Positions 46,151 to 64,000 of a stretch of 64,000 nucleotides of DNA are shown here, one piece after another. Each line of letters opens with the position of its first letter. The stretch's first letter is position 1. The DNA lies in assembly GCF_022267375.1 (NCBI RefSeq), contig NZ_JAIZBH010000001.1, positions 1,964,001 through 2,028,000 of the forward strand. The letters are read 5' to 3'. Both the position numbers and the translations under genes were made by a program. The stretch is from Leptospira sanjuanensis (GTDB taxonomy: Bacteria > Spirochaetota > Leptospiria > Leptospirales > Leptospiraceae). Under the pieces are notes generated by a model. That model saw only the letters and a program-made list of their open reading frames with translations, did not search any database and had not been told where the DNA came from.

Positions 46151-48688
46151 ATGAAAGAAAAAAAGAAAAGACCGGAAACGATCCGCTTTTGGAGTCTGAC
46201 ACCGGAAGAATGTTTAACCGGATTGAATTCCGATCGACTCGGTTTATCGGAAGAGGAAGCGAGGAACCGTCTCAACCGATTCGGTTCCAATCGCCTTTCT
46301 TCCCAAAAAGAATCTTCCGTTTGGGGTTTGTTCTTCTCTCAGTTTAAAAGTCCGATCGTTCTTCTTTTATTTTTCGCTGCGGGTCTTTCCATCGTCGTCC
46401 GCGATCCGGCCGACGCTCTCATCATTCTCGGAATCGTCTTTGTCAGCGGAATCTTAGGTTTCTCGCAGGAACGAGGCGCGATGAATGCCGTCAGCAAACT
46501 TCTCGCAATGGTCCAGATCCGAGTTACCGTTTTTCGAAACGGATCTCGGATCGATATTCCTTTGGAAGAAGTAGTTCCCGGCGACGTACTGGGCTTGAGC
46601 GCGGGAGATGTAATCCCCGCAGATTGTCGTTTACTCGAATCCAAGGATCTCTTCGTGAACGAAGCCACCCTTACGGGAGAAACCTTTGCGGAAGAGAAGT
46701 TTGCCGATACTTTACGCGAAGACGTTCCTCTTTCCAAACGGACCAATTCGCTTTGGATGGGAACGCACGTAGTCAGCGGAGAAGCGAGAGCTCTCGTCGT
46801 TCAAACGGGTACGAATACGGAATTCGGAAAGATTTCGGAAAGACTCAAACTGCGTCCGATGGAAACGGAGTTTGAAACCGGCGTAAGAAGGTTCGGATTT
46901 TTTCTATTGCACGTTACTCTTCTTTTGGTCATCGCGATCTTTGTGATCAACGTGTTTCTCCATAAACCCGTATTGGAATCGTTTTTATTCTCTCTGGCGT
47001 TGGCTGTCGGATTAACGCCCCAGCTTCTTCCTGCGATCATCAGCATCAATCTTTCGCACGGAGCCAAAAAGATGGCGGAAAAGAAGGTCATCGTAAAACG
47101 TTTGGCCGCGATCGAGAATTTCGGAAACATGAATATCATTTGTTCGGATAAAACGGGAACGTTAACCGAAGGCGCGGTCAAACTCAAAGCCGCTCTGGAC
47201 ATTTATGGAAACGAAAATGAGAACGTAGCGTTACACGCTTTCTTGAATGCTTCCTTTGAAACGGGATTCGTAAACGCGATCGATCAATCGATTCGCACGG
47301 ATCTCAATTTCGATCTTACGGGTTACGAAAAACTGGACGAGATTCCTTATGATTTCCTGCGCAAACGGCTTACCATTCTCGTTTCTCACAAAGACGTACA
47401 TACGATGATTACGAAAGGCGCGTTGACGAACGTTCTCGACGTTTGCGGCAGCGCTCGGACGGAGAAAGGCTCCGTCGTTCCGATCGAAACGGTACGGGAT
47501 TCGATTCTGAACAAGTATGAAGAGTTGGGCGCGCAAGGGTATCGAATTTTGGGACTTGCGTCCAAGGACACCGGAAGTAAATCCAAAATCGATAAATTAG
47601 AAGAATCGAATATGGTATTTCTCGGACTACTTTGTTTTTACGATCCTCCCAAAAAGGATGTGGATAAAACCGTGGCCGATCTCAAAGCGCTCGGAGTTTC
47701 TCTCAAAGTTATCACGGGAGACAATCGATTTGTCGCGGAAAGTCTCTGTTCAAAAATCGGATTTTCCAATCCTAAACTTCTGTGCGGACCGGATTTGCAG
47801 AATATGAGCAACGAAGCTTTGATTCAACAAGTAGGCGGAGTGGATGTGTTCGCGGAAGTGGAACCGAACAGCAAGGAACGGATCATTCTCGCGTTAAAAA
47901 AAGCGGGGAACGTGGTCGGTTATATCGGCGACGGAATCAACGACGTTTCGGCTCTTCATTCTTCGGACGTAGGGATCTCCGTAGAACAAGCCGTAGACGT
48001 GGCAAAAAATGCTGCCGATTTGGTGTTACTCGAAAAAGATCTGGAAGTTTTAGTCGACGGAGTCAAAGAAGGGAGAATCACGTTCGCAAACACTCTCAAA
48101 TACGTGTTTATGGCGACGAGCGCGAACTTCGGAAATATGTTCAGTATGGCCGGAGTTTCCTTGTTCTTACCGTTTTTACCTCTTTTACCGAAGCAGATCC
48201 TTCTTACGAATTTTTTAACGGACTTTCCGGAAATGACGATCGCAACAGATCGAGTCGACGAAGAAATGATCGCTTCACCGAAACGCTGGGACATCTCGGC
48301 CATCCGAAAATTTATGATCGTATTCGGAATGGTGAGTTCTTTTTTCGATTATCTTACCTTTGCGGTATTGCATTGGATCTTGCAAGTGAACCCCGAACAA
48401 TTTCGAACCGGTTGGTTTTTGGAATCCGTCGTATCGGCTTCCCTCATCGTTCTTGTGATCCGCACTCGGAACGCATTTTATAAAAGTAAACCGGGCAGAG
48501 CTTTGTTTTCAACGACGCTCGCCGTAATTGCAATCACTACCGTTTTGCCTTTTAGTCCGATTGCGGGAACGTTCGGTCTCGTCGCTTTGCCGCTACCATT
48601 TCTCGGAATTCTGATCGGAATCGTCGCGATCTATGTGAGCGCGGCCGAAATCGTAAAGCGCGTGTTTTACAAAAAGGTTCAAATTTAG
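46151..48688 (+). CDS. mgtA: Mg2+-importing P-type ATPase (MgtA/MgtB type)
   Basis: P3B ATPases import magnesium using ATP and are usually induced at low Mg2+. The 845-aa protein has an N-terminal cation-ATPase domain (GLNSDRLGLSEEEARNRL), a TGE actuator loop (TLTGETFAEE), the phosphorylation motif SDKTGTLTEG with Asp333, and the hinge GDGINDVSAL. The signature SSDVGISVEQAVDVAKNAADLVLLEKDL is typical of MgtA. About ten membrane segments are present. No leader element of the mgtA type is seen in the short 33-nt gap upstream, so control is likely from further up. Confidence 0.92.
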   Translation: MKEKKKRPETIRFWSLTPEECLTGLNSDRLGLSEEEARNRLNRFGSNRLSSQKESSVWGLFFSQFKSPIVLLLFFAAGLSIVVRDPADALIILGIVFVSGILGFSQERGAMNAVSKLLAMVQIRVTVFRNGSRIDIPLEEVVPGDVLGLSAGDVIPADCRLLESKDLFVNEATLTGETFAEEKFADTLREDVPLSKRTNSLWMGTHVVSGEARALVVQTGTNTEFGKISERLKLRPMETEFETGVRRFGFFLLHVTLLLVIAIFVINVFLHKPVLESFLFSLALAVGLTPQLLPAIISINLSHGAKKMAEKKVIVKRLAAIENFGNMNIICSDKTGTLTEGAVKLKAALDIYGNENENVALHAFLNASFETGFVNAIDQSIRTDLNFDLTGYEKLDEIPYDFLRKRLTILVSHKDVHTMITKGALTNVLDVCGSARTEKGSVVPIETVRDSILNKYEELGAQGYRILGLASKDTGSKSKIDKLEESNMVFLGLLCFYDPPKKDVDKTVADLKALGVSLKVITGDNRFVAESLCSKIGFSNPKLLCGPDLQNMSNEALIQQVGGVDVFAEVEPNSKERIILALKKAGNVVGYIGDGINDVSALHSSDVGISVEQAVDVAKNAADLVLLEKDLEVLVDGVKEGRITFANTLKYVFMATSANFGNMFSMAGVSLFLPFLPLLPKQILLTNFLTDFPEMTIATDRVDEEMIASPKRWDISAIRKFMIVFGMVSSFFDYLTFAVLHWILQVNPEQFRTGWFLESVVSASLIVLVIRTRNAFYKSKPGRALFSTTLAVIAITTVLPFSPIAGTFGLVALPLPFLGILIGIVAIYVSAAEIVKRVFYKKVQI

Positions 48689-48868
48689 AATTTCATAAAA
48701 TCCTGTTCATCGATCGATACCGGAAAATACATCGAAGTTACATGCGGTGCGTTTATTCGTGATTTTGGCGTAATTCCCTTCGTATTCCGCGGATTTTTAC
48801 AAAAAGCCGCATCAAAAAATTATAATTCACAAATGCGGATCCCTTTCTGAGAAATTGTCAAAAAATAA

Positions 48869-48897
48869 TTGAAATCCGAATTTCGGTTTGGTAAATT
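48869..48897 (+). promoter_or_regulatory. Candidate promoter of the hybrid kinase gene with inverted repeat in the spacer
   Basis: TTGAAA (48869–48874) and TAAATT (48892–48897) are 17 nt apart, about 70 nt before the ATG. The spacer and -35 contain the inverted repeat GAAAT–CCGA–ATTTC, a possible operator. The rest of the 278-nt gap after mgtA shows no gene. Confidence 0.5.
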
Positions 48898-48966
48898 ACT
48901 AGTTTCGGCGTTTCTCTAATAAAGATGCCGCGAAACGAGGTCTTTCGTATACTTTTATAATCTTTT

Positions 48967-51462
<2,496 letters not shown>

Positions 51463-51498
51463 GAGAATCTATCCCAGAATAAACGAACGGAATGTCGC

Positions 51499-52650
51499 AT
51501 GAATAAATGGAAATTTCTTTTTTTAGAAGATTCATTGGTCGATTTGGAGCTGATCCAAAGACAGCTCAACCGCGCCAAAATAGATTATTATCCGATTCAT
51601 GTGAGCGATTCGGAAGGGTTTTCGCAGGCGATCCTCGATCAAAAACCTCATCTGATCTTATCCGATTTCAGTCTTCCGAAATACGATGGATTCTCCGCTT
51701 TGAAGATGGCTAAAAAAATCTGCCCCGGAACTCCGTTTATCTTCGTATCCGGAACATACGGAGAGGACGCCGCCATTCAAACGCTGACGATGGGAGCGAC
51801 GGATTACGTTCTTAAAGATAGAATCGAAAAGCTTCTTCCCGCGGTTCAAAGAGCGCTGCATGAAATCGAAGATCATGAATTACGAATCCAAGCCGAAAAG
51901 GAACGATACGAACTCGAGGAACAGCTCCGGCAAAGTCAGAAATTGGAAGCGATGGGTGTGATGGCCGGAACCCTCGCGCACGAAATCAACAATCCTTTGT
52001 TGGCGATCACCGAGTATGCGGGCATGATCGCGAGAGGGGATATCGATCCCGAAAAAACGAAACAACTCGCTTCTAAGATTCGGGACGAGAGCGCTCGCAT
52101 CTCCACGATCATGAAAAACTTGCTCCGCTTTTCGAGGGACGACAACAAAGGCTCTTTGCATCCGGTCGATGTGAGCGAGATTCTCATTAAATTGGAATCG
52201 ATTACCCAGCAGATCTTCAAGATGAATCGGATCGATATCGGTTGGAAGAATGTCGAACCCGGAAATACGATTCAATGTAGAGAAGGGCAAATCCTACAGA
52301 TTCTCGTGAATCTCATCAACAACTCGGTGGACAGTCTGAATCAAAAATATCCCGAGTATCACGACGAGAAAAAAATTCGAGTCCGCACCTCGCTTATCGA
52401 AGAGGAAAAAAAGAAATACGCACAATTCGAGGTGGAGGATTTCGGAATGGGAATTCCCAAGGAAATTCAACGATCGGTCTTTAAAACGTTTTTTACGACG
52501 AAAGCGGCCGACAAAGGAACGGGTCTGGGCTTATCCGTAAGTTTGGGGATCGCCAAGGATCACGGCGGAAGTTTGAGTTTCGAAAGCGAGGTCGGAAAAT
52601 CCACTCGGTTTCAACTGAAGATTCCTTTGTTTCATCCGAGTTCTCAATAA
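51499..52650 (+). CDS. Receiver–histidine kinase protein
   Basis: The 383-aa protein starts with a receiver domain (FLFLEDSLVDLELI, phospho-acceptor Asp56 in LSDFSLP, Lys in VLKDRIEKL). A linker helix leads to a HisKA domain with His161 (LAHEINNPL, NtrB/DctB-like) and an ATPase domain ending GTGLGLSVSLGI. The likely route is that the double kinase upstream phosphorylates Asp56, which tunes this second kinase. No output domain is present, so the final target lies elsewhere. It ends 66 nt before the convergent fbp stop. Confidence 0.93.
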   Translation: MNKWKFLFLEDSLVDLELIQRQLNRAKIDYYPIHVSDSEGFSQAILDQKPHLILSDFSLPKYDGFSALKMAKKICPGTPFIFVSGTYGEDAAIQTLTMGATDYVLKDRIEKLLPAVQRALHEIEDHELRIQAEKERYELEEQLRQSQKLEAMGVMAGTLAHEINNPLLAITEYAGMIARGDIDPEKTKQLASKIRDESARISTIMKNLLRFSRDDNKGSLHPVDVSEILIKLESITQQIFKMNRIDIGWKNVEPGNTIQCREGQILQILVNLINNSVDSLNQKYPEYHDEKKIRVRTSLIEEEKKKYAQFEVEDFGMGIPKEIQRSVFKTFFTTKAADKGTGLGLSVSLGIAKDHGGSLSFESEVGKSTRFQLKIPLFHPSSQ

Positions 52651-52662
52651 TTCTTATTTCAA

Positions 52663-52709
52663 AAAAGTATATTTACGACTTCTAAAACAGAAATCATGAA
52701 TATACTTTT
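52663..52709. terminator. Inverted repeat in the convergent gap, possible bidirectional terminator
   Basis: AAAAGTATATT (52663–52673) and AATATACTTTT (52699–52709) are perfect 11-bp complements with a 25-nt loop, centred between the kinase and fbp stops. The stem ends in A/T runs on both strands, which suits bidirectional termination, though the stem is AT-rich. Confidence 0.5.
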
Positions 52710-52716
52710 CCTTTGT

Positions 52717-53745
<1,029 letters not shown>

Positions 53746-53924
53746 AAATTCCTCTGGGAAAATGATTCCAACAGAGTTTTTCGACAGCCTCCGAATTCAA
53801 GCCGAAAAGCTTTCCTCAAAAGTTCGATTCTTACCCAAATCCCATCTGAAATTTAAAACTCTAAAAAGAATCTTGCGATTTTAGGGAGAATCGGTTCCGA
53901 TATTGTAAGGAGAAGGGAGCCCTT

Positions 53925-54368
53925 ATGGAATCCGCCATCAAACCGATCACGCAGAAATACAAACTCACCGACGACCTCTTCGAAGAATTTTCGGATCAGA
54001 TCGTACGGGATATCCGCAATTCCCTCAGCAACGAAATCGTGATCACACATTTCCGATTTCAGGATCTGCATTCGTATTTTAAACTTTTGGGCGAACAACG
54101 ATCGGGCGAGATCATGAAGGAACTGAAATCGATCATTCAAGCGCATCTTCGTCCGTACGATAAATTGTATGTTCTTAGTCCACGGTCGATTCTTACGCTT
54201 TCCCCGGATTGTAAGACGGAAGTAGTGCAGGCAAGATTCGACGAGGTCGTCTTTCAGGTAAATCATCTTATCGTGGATTACGAGATTCAATTTATGGAAT
54301 TGAACGCACCGATCGATACGATCGAACCGATCTGGAAACATCTTCTCGTTTCTTCAAAAAGTACATGA
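53925..54368 (+). CDS. Small protein with degenerate GGDEF-like fold
   Basis: The 147-aa protein has no motif of an active enzyme. Its middle, VITHFRFQDLHSYFKLLGEQ followed by SGEIMKELKSIIQAHLRPYDKLYVLS and ILTLSP, follows the layout of a GGDEF domain (strand, 'F..iN..yG...gd..L', '..R..D...r.g...f.i.l'), with the catalytic GG(D/E)EF replaced. It may bind a nucleotide or a partner rather than make c-di-GMP. This is fold-pattern inference. AAGGAGAAGGGAG precedes ATG 53925. Confidence 0.6.
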   Translation: MESAIKPITQKYKLTDDLFEEFSDQIVRDIRNSLSNEIVITHFRFQDLHSYFKLLGEQRSGEIMKELKSIIQAHLRPYDKLYVLSPRSILTLSPDCKTEVVQARFDEVVFQVNHLIVDYEIQFMELNAPIDTIEPIWKHLLVSSKST

Positions 54369-54486
54369 CGTCCGTTTAGTGAAAAGTTTTCAAACCGATG
54401 TACAAAGTTTAACTTTTTGAAAAAGTTCTTCAGGGAATAGGCGGTTGTACCGTAAATTTTCACGAGGCCAAACCTCGGAGGAAAGA

Positions 54487-54699
54487 ATGGATCAAGCAGA
54501 AAAGTTCAAAAAGACCCTGGAACGATATATCGACTACAGAGGGATCGACATCATTCTCCATTTAAAAAACGGAACCGTAATCGAATTGGATAAAAATAGA
54601 AGATTAAACGGCGACGTGGTCATCAAAAACGGAAAGTTCGGAATCGTGGCCCAAATTGAAATCTCCGAGATCCAAAGAGCGGAATTCTTTGCTGCTTAA
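54487..54699 (+). CDS. Small protein of unknown function, 70 aa
   Basis: ATG 54487 follows CGGAGGAAAGA, a strong ribosome-binding site. The open frame upstream to 54445 lacks one. The product has an N-terminal helix (MDQAEKFKKTLERYIDYR) and a run of short strands (DIILHLKNGTVIELD… GDVVIKNGKFGIVAQIEI) that could make a small Sm- or SH3-like barrel. I do not recognise the family. It is 219 nt upstream of rpsU and on the same strand, but a promoter lies between. Confidence 0.65.
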   Translation: MDQAEKFKKTLERYIDYRGIDIILHLKNGTVIELDKNRRLNGDVVIKNGKFGIVAQIEISEIQRAEFFAA

Positions 54700-54775
54700 A
54701 AAGATCGAAACCTTTCTCAAAACAAAAATAATTCTTGGAAAAACGGCGTCTTTTTGAGATTTTGTCGGAAAACCC

Positions 54776-54806
54776 TTGACATAATACCCCCTTTTTCTGG
54801 TATCGT
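54776..54806 (+). promoter_or_regulatory. Candidate promoter of the rpsU–yqeY–dnaG–rpoD operon
   Basis: A consensus TTGACA (54776–54781) is followed 19 nt later by TATCGT (54801–54806). The leader to the rpsU start would be about 105 nt and contains a 10-bp palindrome and a hairpin. The -10 is imperfect and the spacer long, so it may be controlled. Confidence 0.5.
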
Positions 54807-54848
54807 AAATCTTGTCTACCTATTTCTTCAGGGAAATCTGTGGTCATT

Positions 54849-54887
54849 TTGCATGCAATTTTGTCTCCGAACTTTCGTTGTTCGGAG
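54849..54887 (+). promoter_or_regulatory. Structured 5' leader of rpsU: palindrome plus hairpin
   Basis: The leader carries TTGCATGCAA (54849–54858), then CTCCGAAC (54865–54872) paired perfectly with GTTCGGAG (54880–54887) around a 7-nt loop. The hairpin ends 31 nt before the start codon; no T-run follows. It could be a regulatory leader for S21 or the operon. Confidence 0.5.
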
Positions 54888-54908
54888 CGGCTATTAAAAC
54901 GAAGGATT

Positions 54909-55128
<220 letters not shown>

Positions 55129-55147
55129 GTCAGGGCTTTGTCCAACC

Positions 55148-55165
55148 TGGAATCGATTGATTCCA
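55148..55165 (+). promoter_or_regulatory. Hairpin between rpsU and yqeY
   Basis: TGGAATC–GATT–GATTCCA forms a 7-bp stem with a tetraloop in the 59-nt spacer. No T-run follows, so it may be an RNA-processing or attenuation site that lowers expression of the later genes relative to rpsU. Confidence 0.45.
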
Positions 55166-55187
55166 CGCATTTGAATCTATAAAACCT

Positions 55188-55634
55188 ATGTCCCTGCAGA
55201 TAAAAATCAATGAAGATCTGAAAGAGGCGATGAAAGCGAAGAAAGAGCCTCATCTTTCCACACTTCGTCTTTTAAAGTCCGACATCCAATACGAATTGAC
55301 TAAAACCGGAGCGAAAGAACTCGCGGATGATCAAGTCATATCCGTCATTAAAAAAGCGTATGCGAAACGTTTGGATGCGATCGAAATGTATCAAAAAGCA
55401 GGGAGAAACGATCTCTTAGCGCAAGAAGAAGGCGAAGCTTCCGTTCTGAAAGAATATCTTCCGCCTGAACTTCCCGAATCGGAAATCATCGCAACAATCG
55501 ACAAAATCTTTGCGGAAATGCAACCGACCGCCAAGGATATGGGAAAGGTCATGGGTCGAGTCATGGCCGCTTTCAAAGGAAAAAGCATCGACGGTACTAA
55601 AGTTTCGGCAATTGTCAAATCCAGACTTTCCTGA
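55188..55634 (+). CDS. yqeY: YqeY/GatB-tail domain protein
   Basis: The 148-aa protein is a stand-alone YqeY domain, the helical tail found on GatB of the tRNA amidotransferase. It begins LQIKINEDLKEAMKAK and has YLPPELPESEIIATIDKI and KDMGKVMGRVMAAFKGKSIDG, the family signature. It may bind tRNA, but the cellular role is unsettled. YqeY commonly sits between rpsU and dnaG in many bacteria, as here. Confidence 0.93.
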   Translation: MSLQIKINEDLKEAMKAKKEPHLSTLRLLKSDIQYELTKTGAKELADDQVISVIKKAYAKRLDAIEMYQKAGRNDLLAQEEGEASVLKEYLPPELPESEIIATIDKIFAEMQPTAKDMGKVMGRVMAAFKGKSIDGTKVSAIVKSRLS

Positions 55635-55650
55635 GTCTTAAAGTGAGCCA

Positions 55651-57462
<1,812 letters not shown>

Positions 57463-57466
57463 TGGA

Positions 57467-59227
<1,761 letters not shown>

Positions 59228-59308
59228 TTTTTTGAAAGTTCCGACAGGACGGAGAATTTTCACTTTAAAAAAGTAGAATTTGCTGTTAAAGGGGAATCAG
59301 TCCGAGGT

Positions 59309-59392
59309 TCTCCCACCGCCCACCCCGCCACCCAAAGTAAGGGCGGGGCTCGCGTGTTTCACAATAGAACACCGTATTTGCGGCAGTCTTTT
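59309..59392 (+). repeat. Hairpin-forming dispersed repeat, copy 2, between rpoD and glpD
   Basis: Matches the plan of 13478–13575: CCCACC-rich arm, hairpin (CCCCGCC 59323–59329 with GGCGGGG 59342–59348), GGGGCTCG, then AACACCGTATTTGCGGCAG. The stem sequences differ from copy 1 while pairing is kept, suggesting that the structure is preserved. Here it sits in a convergent gap where it could terminate both transcripts. Confidence 0.7.
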
Positions 59393-59396
59393 AAAT

Positions 59397-60998
<1,602 letters not shown>

Positions 60999-61007
60999 TT
61001 TGAGAAT

Positions 61008-61064
<57 letters not shown>

Positions 61065-61071
61065 AATTCGG

Positions 61072-62300
<1,229 letters not shown>

Positions 62301-62345
62301 AAATGATTTGAAGGATTCGAATTTCCCGATTTCAATCGAATCTTT

Positions 62346-63542
<1,197 letters not shown>

Positions 63543-63566
63543 AATCGGGCCATTCCTCGAACTTGC

Positions 63567-63594
63567 AGGAGTTCCTTCAAGTTAAAGAACTCCT
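63567..63594. terminator. Hairpin in the convergent gap
   Basis: AGGAGTTC (63567–63574) and GAACTCCT (63587–63594) are perfect 8-bp complements around a 12-nt loop. It lies 25 nt after the deacetylase stop and 47 nt before the transporter stop, and could serve both strands, though no T-run is present. The GGAGTTCC core resembles the repeat motif at 27657 and 27731. Confidence 0.5.
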
Positions 63595-63640
63595 CTGGCT
63601 TCGGTCATCAAATCTCTTTTCTAGATCGAAAGGGGATTCT

Positions 63641-64000
63641 TTACTTAGTCCGACTCCACAGCAAACGCTGGAATCTCGCTTGAACGTTATGCACCGTCTT
63701 GTATAAAACCGGAACGGCGACGAGCGTAAGAAACGATGAGAACGCAAGTCCCCAGCCGAATGCAAGCGCCATCGGAACCAAGAAAGGATCTCGCCCGCCG
63801 ATTCCGTAAGCGGTCGGCAACAGACCCAATACCGTCGTAACCGTCGTCAACACGACCGGCCGGAGTCGCAAAAGTCCGGTTTCGATCAAAATCGAATCGA
63901 TGTCTTCGTTCGGTTTTTCGAGCTTGAGTTGGTTCGCAAAGTCCACAAGAACGATGGAATCGTTCACTACGACTCCCGCAAGACCGACGATTCCCAAAAA
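63641..64000 (-). CDS. RND-family efflux transporter, C-terminal fragment (runs off the window)
   Basis: Only about the last 120 residues are present. The segment [21 protein letters not shown] and [26 protein letters not shown] is the end of an AcrB/CusA/HAE1-type protein (TM11–12; RPV..T..TT..G..P), followed by [20 protein letters not shown]. This identifies the superfamily; substrate and subfamily cannot be told. The tail [13 protein letters not shown] is basic and cytoplasmic. The gene begins beyond 64000. Confidence 0.9.
   Translation of the reverse strand, partial: FLGIVGLAGVVVNDSIVLVDFANQLKLEKPNEDIDSILIETGLLRLRPVVLTTVTTVLGLLPTAYGIGGRDPFLVPMALAFGWGLAFSSFLTLVAVPVLYKTVHNVQARFQRLLWSRTK

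Overview
The window is chromosomal DNA from a spirochaete, almost certainly a Leptospira. The evidence is a rpsU–yqeY–dnaG–rpoD macromolecular-synthesis block, many TTG/GTG start codons (uvrA, dnaG, the alpha-2-macroglobulin gene, a 7TM/SpoIIE gene), lysine- and phenylalanine-rich proteins, and short hairpin repeats between genes of a kind I associate with Leptospira. By eye the GC content is in the mid-40s percent, high for the genus, so a higher-GC pathogen-clade species is possible; I cannot name it. No rRNA, tRNA, CRISPR array, transposase or prophage gene is visible. The region looks like stable core genome, with about 48 genes packed closely.

Layout. 1–4.3 kb: the start of a minus-strand gene, argC, recA with a strong terminator, a membrane-anchored hypothetical protein, a HIT protein and a small lipoprotein. 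4.4–7.1 kb: the TldD/TldE protease pair (ATGA overlap). 7.4–17.7 kb: a co-directional envelope cluster of a thioester alpha-2-macroglobulin, penicillin-binding protein 1C, a MoxR-type AAA ATPase and a VWA protein. 17.7–29.4 kb: nine minus-strand genes (panE, a 65-aa protein, SprT-like protease, UvrD-type helicase, SlyD-type isomerase, a hypothetical protein, 7TM/SpoIIE phosphatase, FadH-type reductase, leuA). 29.5–37.1 kb: a VOC protein, a VanW–glycosyltransferase fusion, YhhQ, a GH18-like protein, Sua5 and SppA. 37.2–48.7 kb: uvrA, an acyl-CoA-dehydrogenase-like protein, a CDF metal exporter overlapping an OmpA-like coiled-coil protein, mgtE, a lipoprotein, a DoxX-like protein and an MgtA-type P-type ATPase. 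49–52.7 kb: a double-kinase hybrid followed by a receiver–kinase protein. 52.7–64 kb: fbp, a degenerate GGDEF-like protein, a 70-aa protein, rpsU-yqeY-dnaG-rpoD, glpD, tyrS, a NodB-type deacetylase, and the end of an RND transporter.

Functional themes. There is envelope surveillance (alpha-2-macroglobulin with PBP1C, the VanW fusion, GH18, deacetylase, SppA, OmpA-like protein), magnesium and metal handling (MgtE, MgtA-type ATPase, CDF exporter, His-tailed SlyD), DNA repair (recA, uvrA, UvrD) and signalling proteins without DNA-binding outputs. I do not see a clearly new system. The best leads are the VanW–glycosyltransferase fusion, the alpha-2-macroglobulin/PBP1C/MoxR/VWA cluster, the kinase pair, and two diverged copies of a hairpin-forming repeat, one of which appears to have been read into the 5' end of the PBP1C gene.
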